From Lachnospiraceae bacterium (GTDB taxonomy: Bacteria > Bacillota > Clostridia > Lachnospirales > Lachnospiraceae): 5,602 bases of DNA. Position 1 is the first letter of the stretch, and every line of letters starts with the position of its first letter. The stretch covers positions 1-5,602 of the forward strand of contig JAFSYD010000212.1 of the NCBI GenBank assembly GCA_017443685.1, given 5' to 3'. Position numbers and translations under genes: made by a program. The notes under the pieces were generated by a model. That model was not told where the DNA came from, ran no database searches, and saw only the letters and a program-made list of their open reading frames with translations. This document shows positions 1 to 5,602 of this stretch, one piece after another.

Positions 1-1
1 C

Positions 2-73
2 TGTCCCGCGAACGAAGTGATAGATGTTTTTCTGAAATCTATTGATTTTGTAGAAAAACACTATGCAGAGTAG
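2..73 (+). CDS. C-terminal end of an unidentified upstream protein (partial)
   Basis: One forward frame is open from the left edge to a TAG at 71-73 and reads PANEVIDVFLKSIDFVEKHY near its end. The mix of acidic, basic and hydrophobic residues would suit a C-terminal amphipathic helix, and the other two forward frames close within about 45 bases. This supports, but does not prove, the tail of a real gene. With only 23 residues visible no family can be named. The stop lies about 200 bp before the next gene, so the two need not be co-transcribed. A chance open frame remains possible. Confidence 0.45.
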   Translation, partial: CPANEVIDVFLKSIDFVEKHYAE

Positions 74-114
74 TGGCTGACAGCACTGGCATCCGGACGG
101 ACAGAGAAAGTCAA

Positions 115-133
115 ATATTACTTGCGGTAATAT
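115..133. promoter_or_regulatory. Perfect 7-bp inverted repeat, operator-like
   Basis: ATATTAC (115-121) and GTAATAT (127-133) are perfect inverted arms around TTGCG. Two short AT-rich half-sites about one helical turn apart, in the leader of the signalling operon, resemble a repressor or activator site. There is no T-run after it, so it is not a terminator. TTGCGG (122-127) followed 16 bp later by TACATA (144-149) could be a weak promoter overlapping this site, but the match to consensus is poor. Function is inferred from symmetry and position only. Confidence 0.3.
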
Positions 134-175
134 AGGAGAGCATTACATACGAGAAGTCTGAGGACAGCGAATATC

Positions 176-205
176 CGAACCGGCTGCAGCTGATCGTCCG
201 GTTCG
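176..205. repeat. Perfect 8-bp inverted repeat in the leader
   Basis: CGAACCGG (176-183) pairs perfectly with CCGGTTCG (198-205) across a 14-base loop that itself contains the palindromes CTGCAG and CAGCTG. It is followed by an A-rich tract, not a T-run, so it does not look like an intrinsic terminator for either strand. It lies about 70 bases before the start codon of the first signalling gene. It could act as an mRNA hairpin in the 5' untranslated region or as a protein binding site. Confidence 0.4.
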
Positions 206-276
206 AAAAATGAAAAGACGAAAAAAACGCCCCCGGGCCGAAAAAATGATGCAATAACTGATCGAAGGAGTCGAAT

Positions 277-2070
277 ATGTCAGAACGATTCAAACGAAAT
301 TATTTAAAAATGCTGGTGTTTTCTCCGATTGCGATCCTTTTGCTGCTTTTTATGCAGATCTTTTTTGTTACCCGATTTAACGAGCGTAAATATACGGTCA
401 AGGGTACAGATGATACACAGCCGACCTATATGGCTTTAGATCCGCGGGAGGACAGCACCAGCACCTGGCTGAAGCGGGACTTCTACTGGAAGGGGAAGAC
501 TTACGATCTGAATGCGCAGACTATCGACGGAGTGCTCCATAACAACAGCGGGGATATTATGAATTCCTGGTCCCTTCGGATCGATATTTTGGAGGATTGC
601 TTCATGAACAACGCCTGGTGCGGTACGGTAGAGATCCACCAGTATGTGGGAACGGATGAGGAAGAGACGCAGCTTTTGGATCTTCGGAACTATGATCTTA
701 ATGATGTAAAGCTTGCCTACCAATATGACGGGGATCTTTTGATCCCGCTTACAAAAGGGGATTATGTCATATATTACCCGTCGGCCAAGGATTCGGAGAT
801 TCCCGTAGAGGCGGATTCGGAGATGACCATCGGCGTGATCTTTTATTACTTTGACGATCTGGAGTTTTTGGATCACGAGCTGGATTTTACCTACCACAGG
901 ACGTTTACCTACGGCAAATTGTTCGGCTTTATCTTTGCGCTTTCTGCCATCTGGGTCATTGCGGCGGGACAGTATCTGATCACCTCGCAGATCTACAAGG
1001 ACGCCCAGAGGAAGATGGAGGATAAGAAATCCGGGCTCCTTTGCATGTCCGAGATCTATTTTGCGATCTACATCGTAGAGCTGGATCATGACCGTATGAT
1101 CCCGGTCATCGAAAAGCGCACGGATATGATAGAGCGTCCTGCGAATGCGGGGGCCGGCGAGATGATCACCCGCCTTTTTGAGGCAGATGCGGAGGATGTA
1201 TATAAGGAACTGGTGAAGGAATTCTGTGACCTGTCCACGCTGCCCGACCGGCTTAACGACAGGAACAGCATCGTCTGCGAGTATATCAGCCGGCAGTTCG
1301 GCTGGTGCAGTTTAAGGTTCTTCGTGATGGATCGGATCGAAGAGCGTCCCATCGACCGCGTTCTTATGACGATCCAGATCATCGACGCGGAAAAACGGGA
1401 AATGGACGTGTTTGAACAGCGGATCTCCAAGGCTGAAAATGAAAAGCGGATGCACAGCGCCTTTTTGGAAGCGGTATCCGATGAGGTTTTACAGCCCGCT
1501 AAGCAGATCTTAGAGTACGACCGGATGCTTCTTCGGGAGAATGTGCCGGATGCTGCATACGAATATGCAAAACAGATCGGCTGGTACGGAAGGAAGCTCG
1601 TGACGCTTATGGATCATCTGGTGGAATACACCCGGTTGGAGGCAAGGCCGGAAGCGGTGAAAAAGGCACCGTTTTTGGTTTCCGCGCTTGTGGAGGATAT
1701 CAGGACGACAGCGTCCGAGCTGTCGGAAAAAAGCGAAGCAGAGATCAATTACGACATTGCGCGAAATCTGCCGGAATCCGCAGCAGGCGACGTTGATAAT
1801 ATCCGCCGCGTGATGACGGTCCTGATCGAAAATGCGCTGAAGCGGACCGCAGCGGGCACGATCACGATCTCAATCTTCGGACGGCAGTTTGAGGATCGGA
1901 CGCATCTGCTCTTTTCGGTTCGGGATACGGGAGAGGGGAGTGACGCCTCGGACGGATCGGACATCGGCGTGAAGCTGGCAAGCGGCATTGCAGCGCATAT
2001 GGGCGCTCCGCTGCAGATCATCCACACCACAGGGGTCGGGAACGAAGCGTATTTTGAGATCGACGCCTGA
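277..2070 (+). CDS. Membrane sensor with CBM2-like outer domain and degenerate histidine kinase core
   Basis: This 597-residue membrane signalling protein starts at an ATG placed 6 nt after AAGGAG (265-270). Helix 1 spans about residues 11-32. The outer domain (about 35-210) resembles CBM2-type cellulose-binding modules: NNSGDIMNSWSLRID (W98), then NNAWCGTVEIHQ (W114), then a late VEADSEMTIGV strand. C108 and C115 might form a disulfide. Helix 2 is about 214-237. A PAS-like region (about 250-375) ends in VLMTIQIIDAEKREMD. The kinase core follows: FLEAVSDEVLQP aligns without gaps to the usual FLANMSHEIRTP, so the phosphoacceptor His is Asp402. The ATP-binding half keeps the N-box Asn519 (ENALK) and G1 box DTGEG (550-554), but the G2 box near 563-568 is weak. 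It is probably a pseudokinase that binds nucleotide or acts as a signalling scaffold rather than autophosphorylating. It is followed 18 bp later by an HD-GYP gene, a likely partner. Membrane and kinase-like assignments are firm; ligand and activity are inferred. Confidence 0.85.
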   Translation: MSERFKRNYLKMLVFSPIAILLLLFMQIFFVTRFNERKYTVKGTDDTQPTYMALDPREDSTSTWLKRDFYWKGKTYDLNAQTIDGVLHNNSGDIMNSWSLRIDILEDCFMNNAWCGTVEIHQYVGTDEEETQLLDLRNYDLNDVKLAYQYDGDLLIPLTKGDYVIYYPSAKDSEIPVEADSEMTIGVIFYYFDDLEFLDHELDFTYHRTFTYGKLFGFIFALSAIWVIAAGQYLITSQIYKDAQRKMEDKKSGLLCMSEIYFAIYIVELDHDRMIPVIEKRTDMIERPANAGAGEMITRLFEADAEDVYKELVKEFCDLSTLPDRLNDRNSIVCEYISRQFGWCSLRFFVMDRIEERPIDRVLMTIQIIDAEKREMDVFEQRISKAENEKRMHSAFLEAVSDEVLQPAKQILEYDRMLLRENVPDAAYEYAKQIGWYGRKLVTLMDHLVEYTRLEARPEAVKKAPFLVSALVEDIRTTASELSEKSEAEINYDIARNLPESAAGDVDNIRRVMTVLIENALKRTAAGTITISIFGRQFEDRTHLLFSVRDTGEGSDASDGSDIGVKLASGIAAHMGAPLQIIHTTGVGNEAYFEIDA

Positions 2071-2088
2071 TCGGGCAGGGGGGAGAAA

Positions 2089-3864
2089 ATGGCAACTACT
2101 GCATATGGAATCTGCATGGTCATCTCCGTTCTGGTGATCCTGTGGATGGTCTCAAAGGGCTATGAGACCATTGATGTATATTATTGGACGATGATCTGTA
2201 TTATTCCGGTCGTCATCCTGGCATATTGGCTGAAGACGCAGGTCACCTCACCGGAGGCTGCGATGATCACCTTTTGCTTCATATATTTTGACAGCACGGT
2301 GCTGCTTATGGTGGTCATCTTTTTGATGCTTCGGGTCATAAGGGTCGAGGTTCCTCTGGCTGTCAAGCTGGCGGCTTATTCGATCGCTTTTGTCCACCTG
2401 TTCATCGTATGGGTATCTGCTTACAGCGGACAGTATTTCAGCAGCATCCGGCTGATCGATTCTCCGGACGGCACCATTACGAAGATGACGGGAGGGCCGC
2501 TTCGGATCTTTCACTACATTTACCTTGCCGTGGCCCTTTCGGTGATCCTCGGGATCGTGGCGGCGGCCTTTTTGCGCAGGCGATCCTTTTCCCGCCGGTC
2601 CTACTATTCGTATCTGGGGATTCTGGTCATCGGTCTCGGGACCTATATCATAGAAGGCGTGGTGGATGTCAGGTATTCCCTGCTGCCTTATTTTTACACG
2701 TTTGGGGAGGTGTTCATCTCGTTCAGCTATGACAGGATCCATTCCCATGACATTGCCTGTATCGTATCGGCCAGACATTGGGACAAACGGCCGGCAAAGA
2801 GCCGGAAGGAAAAGGGGGCGCGTAATCTGGCGGCAGAGCTGGAAAGAGCCGGAGCGGAGTCGCGGCGCGGCTATGTGGCCTTCGATTTAAAACACCGGTT
2901 TTTATCCTGTAATCAGGCGGCACGAGAGTATTTTCCGGCACTTACGGGGCAGCGGGTGGACGAACTGCTTTCGGAAAACAACGATGCCCGCCGGATCTTT
3001 TATTCCATGATCGACGCCTATGAGAAGCGTGGAGACCGTACACATAAATATCGGCTGACACCGCACACCTTCACCTGTGAGATCAGTCCTTTTTCCATCA
3101 GTCCGAAGGGGCAGACGATAGGGTATTTCTTCGAGATCCGGGATATTACCGCCGAGCAGGGGATCCTGGATGAGATGCGGATCTCGAAAGCCGGCCTCAA
3201 GGAAGCGGTGGCGGCCAAGACCGCAGATATCCGCGGGATACAGGATAAGATCGTGGGCGGCATGGCAAATATGATCGAGAACCGGGACAACAGTACCGGA
3301 GGCCATGTCAAGCGGACCAGCGATATTATCCGGATCCTGATCGATGAGATCATCCGGCAGAAGGCGCTTTCCATCAGCGAGGAATTTGCCGGGGACATCA
3401 TACGGGCGGCGCCGATGCATGATCTCGGCAAGCTGACCATTGAGAATGCGATCCTCAATAAGCCCGCAAAACTGACGGACGAGGAATACGAGGTCATGAA
3501 GACACACGCCGTAAAAAGCGGAGAGATGGTGATGATCCTGTTGGATGGCGTGGAGGAAGGACATTTTGTCCATGTTGCCTACCATGTGGCGCGTTACCAT
3601 CATGAGCGATGGGACGGACGGGGATATCCGGAGGGGCTTGTGGGCTCGATGATCCCCGTGGAGGCGCGGATCATGGCAGTGGCGGACGTCTACGACACGC
3701 TGGCTTGTAAGCGCAGCTATAAAGAAGCAATGGATCCGAATCTTGTGGCGAAGATCATTATGGAAGGAATGGGTACCCAGTTCGATCCTGCCATGCGGCC
3801 GATCTTCATCGGATGCCGCGAAAAGCTTGAGGCTTACTACAGGAAGGAAAACAGTAAGGTTTAA
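2089..3864 (+). CDS. 7TM sensor-PAS-HD-GYP protein, probable cyclic-di-GMP phosphodiesterase
   Basis: This 591-residue integral membrane protein is translated from an ATG after a G-rich ribosome binding site (2077-2085), 18 bp past the previous stop, so the two genes are probably one operon. Seven hydrophobic segments (about 5-21, 31-48, 58-82, 90-111, 142-162, 174-193, 198-214) match the N-terminal 7TM module of sensor kinases. A PAS domain follows (about 258-358, GYVAFDLKHRFLSCNQAA through EIRDIT), then a helical linker and an HD-GYP domain (about 380-585). The metal ligands and signature are present: H406 (GGH), H444-D445 (MHDLGK), H473 (THA), H504-H505 and GYP 512-514 (HHERWDGRGYP), and D533 (ADVYD). 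HD-GYP enzymes usually hydrolyse cyclic-di-GMP to pGpG or GMP; some act on other cyclic dinucleotides. An intact site suggests an active enzyme on the inner membrane face, tuned by the membrane and PAS inputs. The ligand is unknown. Confidence 0.92.
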   Translation: MATTAYGICMVISVLVILWMVSKGYETIDVYYWTMICIIPVVILAYWLKTQVTSPEAAMITFCFIYFDSTVLLMVVIFLMLRVIRVEVPLAVKLAAYSIAFVHLFIVWVSAYSGQYFSSIRLIDSPDGTITKMTGGPLRIFHYIYLAVALSVILGIVAAAFLRRRSFSRRSYYSYLGILVIGLGTYIIEGVVDVRYSLLPYFYTFGEVFISFSYDRIHSHDIACIVSARHWDKRPAKSRKEKGARNLAAELERAGAESRRGYVAFDLKHRFLSCNQAAREYFPALTGQRVDELLSENNDARRIFYSMIDAYEKRGDRTHKYRLTPHTFTCEISPFSISPKGQTIGYFFEIRDITAEQGILDEMRISKAGLKEAVAAKTADIRGIQDKIVGGMANMIENRDNSTGGHVKRTSDIIRILIDEIIRQKALSISEEFAGDIIRAAPMHDLGKLTIENAILNKPAKLTDEEYEVMKTHAVKSGEMVMILLDGVEEGHFVHVAYHVARYHHERWDGRGYPEGLVGSMIPVEARIMAVADVYDTLACKRSYKEAMDPNLVAKIIMEGMGTQFDPAMRPIFIGCREKLEAYYRKENSKV

Positions 3865-3938
3865 AATAGAAACATACCATATATTTCTCATTGCAAAGGC
3901 CGCTATGGTGACAAATGAATAAAAAAGAAATTCAGTCG

Positions 3939-3974
3939 ATACGGCCGTCCCCTCCGGGGGCGGTCGTATTTTTT
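3939..3974 (+). terminator. Strong intrinsic terminator after the signalling operon
   Basis: A 14-bp stem pairs ATACGGCCGTCCCC (3939-3952) with GGGGGCGGTCGTAT (3956-3969), with two G-U wobbles and a TCC loop, and runs straight into six Ts (3969-3974). This is a textbook Rho-independent terminator. It starts 75 bases after the HD-GYP stop codon and about 175 bases before the glgA start, so it should separate their transcription. Confidence 0.92.
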
Positions 3975-3994
3975 ACCCCGTAGAAAATTTCTTC

Positions 3995-4023
3995 TTGTGC
4001 GAAGGAATTTGATTTGGTATTCT
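3995..4023 (+). promoter_or_regulatory. glgA: Weak candidate promoter for glgA
   Basis: TTGTGC (3995-4000) and TATTCT (4018-4023) are spaced 17 bp apart just after the terminator, where a glgA promoter is expected. Each hexamer matches the housekeeping consensus only partly (3 and 4 of 6). An alternative -10, TAGAAT (4029-4034), fits consensus better but its best -35, TTGATT (4009-4014), is only 14 bp away. ATTCT and AGAAT (4019-4034) also form a small inverted repeat here. The location is reasonable; the exact elements are uncertain. Confidence 0.3.
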
Positions 4024-4034
4024 TGAAATAGAAT

Positions 4035-4137
4035 GATTTTTCGGGCGGAAGGTGATCTGCCGGGTGTCCGAAGTGATGTCTGCGTGATAACAGCAGGAAA
4101 TGGGAAGGGGTTATGATTCCGGGTTCCGGGAAAAGAA
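4035..4137 (+). other. 5' leader of glgA, no recognised riboswitch
   Basis: Roughly 100 bases lie between the candidate promoter and the glgA ribosome binding site. They hold a tandem 7-bp repeat, TTCCGGG twice (4117-4130), and a short CTGC/GCAG hairpin (4080-4096). A 15-codon frame (ATG 4100, TGA 4145-4147) ends just before the glgA start codon, but it has no properly spaced ribosome binding site. I recognise no known riboswitch class. The leader may be regulatory, but nothing in it shows how. Confidence 0.35.
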
Positions 4138-4142
4138 AGGAG
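4138..4142 (+). promoter_or_regulatory. glgA: Ribosome binding site that sets the long GlgA start
   Basis: AGGAG lies 7 nt before the ATG at 4150, an ideal spacing. A closer in-frame ATG at 4144 is only 1 nt from it, too near to be used. The chosen start is therefore 4150, and the repetitive extension should be translated. Confidence 0.8.
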
Positions 4143-4149
4143 AATGACT

Positions 4150-5602
4150 ATGTCAAAAAAGAGGAGCAAAAAACAAAGCAAACGGTCGGATGAATTACTT
4201 GACATCCGTAAGAAAAAGGAGCAGGCGCGCATTGATGCGGCAAAGCCGGCCGTACCGGCACCGGCAGCGAAGCCGGCAGAAGCGGAGCCGAAGAAATCGG
4301 AAGCGGAGCCGAAGAAATCGGAAGCCGAGCCGAAGAAGGCAGAGGCGAAGCCGGCGGCGGCAGAAGAGAAGAAGCCCGCGCCGGCACCGGCAGCGAAGCC
4401 GGCAGAAGCGGAGCCGAAGAAATCGGAAGCGGAGCCGAAGAAATCGGAAGCGGAGCCGAAGAAATCGGATGCCGAGCCGAAGAAGGCAGAGGCAAAGCCG
4501 GCGGCTGCGGAGGAGAAGAAGCCTGCGCCGGCACCGGCAGCGAAGCCGGCAGAAGCGGAGCCGAAGAAAGTGGAAGCTGAGCCGAAGAAGGCGGAGGCGA
4601 AGCCGGCGGCTGCGGAGGAGAAGAAGGCCGCCGAAGCGCCAAAGAAGGCAGAAGCGGAGAAGAAGCCGGCTGCCGCACCCGCCGCAAAACAGCAGCCAAA
4701 GGAAAGTAAGGAGAAGGAAGAAACTATGTCTGATAATAATTTTGATCTGCCGACCCCGCGACGCAGTGTGGCGTTCATCGGCTCCGAGTGTTATCCGTTC
4801 GTGAAGACCGGCGGCTTAGGCGATGTTATGTATGCCTTGCCCAAGGCACTTGCCAAATTGAACTGTGACGTCAAAGTCATCCTGCCGAGATATCGCTGCA
4901 TTCCGCAGGAGTACCAGGAGAAAATGGTTTACAAAGGATCCTTCGATATGGATCTGTGCGCCGACGGCACCCGCTACTATGTCGGCATTATGGAATATGT
5001 CTGGGACGGCGTTGTCTATGATTTTATCGACAACGAGTTTTTCTTCACCGCGGGCGATCCGTATGTCAATCTGGTGGACGATATTCCGAAGTTCTGCTAT
5101 TTCGGCAAAGCCGCGCTGGCAGCCTTAAACTACCTGGACTGGATACCGGATGTCATCCATTGCCACGACTGGCAGGCAGGGCTTGTGCCGATCTATCTGC
5201 GGGAGTTCTTTGGAAGCACGCCGCTGGCACGCTCGAAGGTGATCCTTACGATCCACAATCTGCGCTTCCAGGGCAAGTATGACATTCAGATGATCAGCTA
5301 CTGGTCCAACCTGCCCATGCATCTTTTCAACAAGGATGTGTTGAAAGAGGGCTATGACGATGCGAATATGATGAAAGGCGGCCTGACCTATTCCAATATG
5401 ATCACGACGGTCAGCGGTACCTATGCCGGAGAGATCCAGACGCAGGAGTACGGAGAAGGTCTTGACGGACATCTTCGCTATCATTCCGGGAAGCTGCGCG
5501 GCATCGTCAACGGCATCGATTATGATATGTGGAACCCGGCGCAGGATTCCCTTCTGGCGGCGACCTATGATGTATCGAACGTGCTTGAACAGAAGCGTAA
5601 GA
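4150..5602 (+). CDS. glgA: Glycogen synthase GlgA (GT5) with a repetitive N-terminal extension; 3' end outside window
   Basis: GlgA transfers glucose from ADP-glucose to the non-reducing end of an alpha-1,4-glucan, the elongation step of glycogen synthesis. 484 codons are visible. Residues 193-484 match the usual GlgA N-terminal half: SECYPFVKTGGLGDVMYALP, whose KTGGL motif (219-223) binds ADP-glucose; CHDWQAGL (HDWQ at 339-342); TIHNLRFQG (from 367); TVSGTYAGEIQTQEYGEGLDG; and GIVNGIDYDMWNP. The C-terminal nucleotide-sugar domain lies beyond the edge. Before this are 192 extra residues: a basic head (1-35, MSKKRSKKQSKRS...), three arrays of Lys/Glu/Ala/Pro heptads (36-161) and a charged tail (162-192). 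Ordinary bacterial GlgA starts within a few residues of the first strand, so the extension is unusual. It has no membrane helix or signal peptide; it should be disordered and near charge-neutral in the repeats. Its role is unknown. GlgA identity is certain; the extension is supported by its own ribosome binding site and unbroken frame. Confidence 0.95.
   Translation, partial: MSKKRSKKQSKRSDELLDIRKKKEQARIDAAKPAVPAPAAKPAEAEPKKSEAEPKKSEAEPKKAEAKPAAAEEKKPAPAPAAKPAEAEPKKSEAEPKKSEAEPKKSDAEPKKAEAKPAAAEEKKPAPAPAAKPAEAEPKKVEAEPKKAEAKPAAAEEKKAAEAPKKAEAEKKPAAAPAAKQQPKESKEKEETMSDNNFDLPTPRRSVAFIGSECYPFVKTGGLGDVMYALPKALAKLNCDVKVILPRYRCIPQEYQEKMVYKGSFDMDLCADGTRYYVGIMEYVWDGVVYDFIDNEFFFTAGDPYVNLVDDIPKFCYFGKAALAALNYLDWIPDVIHCHDWQAGLVPIYLREFFGSTPLARSKVILTIHNLRFQGKYDIQMISYWSNLPMHLFNKDVLKEGYDDANMMKGGLTYSNMITTVSGTYAGEIQTQEYGEGLDGHLRYHSGKLRGIVNGIDYDMWNPAQDSLLAATYDVSNVLEQKRK
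4255..4632 (+). repeat. In-gene 21-bp (heptad) tandem repeats in three higher-order units
   Basis: The array is built of 7-residue steps. Each unit runs PAPAAKP, AEAEPKK, then several SEAEPKK copies, then AEAKPAA and AEEKKPA. Unit 1 (4255-4380) has 6 heptads, unit 2 (4381-4527) has 7 and unit 3 (4528-4632) has 5, so they differ by whole heptads. Bases 4255-4325 and 4381-4451 are identical over 71 bp, and the first 42 bp are identical in all three units. This points to recent duplication or gene conversion, and to likely length variation between strains that keeps the frame. Confidence 0.95.
4708..4728 (+). promoter_or_regulatory. glgA: Possible internal ribosome binding site and second GlgA start
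   Basis: AAGGAG (4708-4713) and AAGGA (4714-4718) precede an in-frame ATG at 4726-4728; the second sits at an ideal 7-nt distance. Starting here gives MSDNNFDLPTPRRSV, with the ADP-glucose Lys at residue 27, close to the length of normal GlgA N-termini. The site may be the ancestral start and may still be used. The caution is that Lys-Glu codons (AAG GAG AAG GAA) mimic Shine-Dalgarno sequence by chance. Confidence 0.45.

Noticed and set aside
2902..3891. 329-residue minus-strand open frame opposite the HD-GYP gene
   Set aside because: It lies antisense to a clearly conserved gene with all HD-GYP motifs, and its own translation shows no recognisable domain.
3885..3925. Possible cyclic-di-GMP riboswitch fragment (GCAAAGGCC ... 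CTATGGTGAC)
   Set aside because: A few bases recall parts of the class I consensus, and the context made it tempting. The essential first GGCAAAC element and the paired helices are missing.
3915..3983. 22-codon open frame MNKKEIQSIRP...
   Set aside because: It has no Shine-Dalgarno sequence and reads straight through the intrinsic terminator stem, so it is most likely chance.
4144..4149. ATG at 4144 as the glgA start
   Set aside because: It is only 1 nt from the AGGAG motif, whereas the ATG at 4150 has the ideal 7-nt spacing.
3903..4778. Long minus-strand open frame encoding a Phe/Ser/Ala-rich repetitive protein
   Set aside because: It is the complement of the GlgA repeat. Stops are missing because the + strand is nearly T-free, and the frame has no family features. 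It also crosses the terminator and leader.
4190..4804. Plus-strand open frame encoding an Arg/Ser-rich repetitive protein
   Set aside because: It is the +1 frame of the same repeat and reads into the conserved GlgA catalytic region in the wrong frame. No ribosome binding site supports it, and the true frame joins recognisable GlgA motifs.

Overview
The window looks like chromosomal DNA of a Gram-positive clostridial bacterium, most likely in or near the Lachnospiraceae. This is inferred from strong AAGGAG-type ribosome binding sites, roughly balanced GC content, and signalling-protein architectures common in that group (a 7TM sensor module joined to HD-GYP, and a CBM2-like ectodomain joined to a PAS-like region and a kinase core). 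No species can be assigned from sequence alone. I see no RNA gene, insertion sequence, phage gene or CRISPR array.

Layout. Bases 2-73 look like the last codons of an upstream gene. Bases 74-276 are a leader with two perfect inverted repeats. Two genes 18 bp apart follow and probably form an operon. The first (277-2070) encodes a membrane protein with a CBM2-like outer domain, a PAS-like region and a histidine-kinase-like core in which the phosphoacceptor His is replaced by Asp402. The second (2089-3864) encodes a seven-helix membrane sensor with a PAS domain and an apparently complete HD-GYP domain, a likely cyclic-di-GMP phosphodiesterase. A strong intrinsic terminator (3939-3974) closes this unit.

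A long 5' leader then leads into glycogen synthase GlgA, which runs off the right edge. It carries the most unusual feature here: before the normal GlgA N-terminus there is an in-frame 192-residue extension made largely of Lys/Glu/Ala/Pro heptads in three higher-order units. A second in-frame ATG with a plausible Shine-Dalgarno sequence lies exactly where ordinary GlgA would begin, so one gene may give a long and a short enzyme.

How the genes may work together (inference): the first two proteins look like a membrane signalling pair that senses an external, possibly carbohydrate, cue and lowers a cyclic dinucleotide signal. GlgA builds the storage polysaccharide from ADP-glucose. The terminator argues for separate transcription, so a link between the signalling pair and glycogen rests on proximity and the CBM-like domain only.
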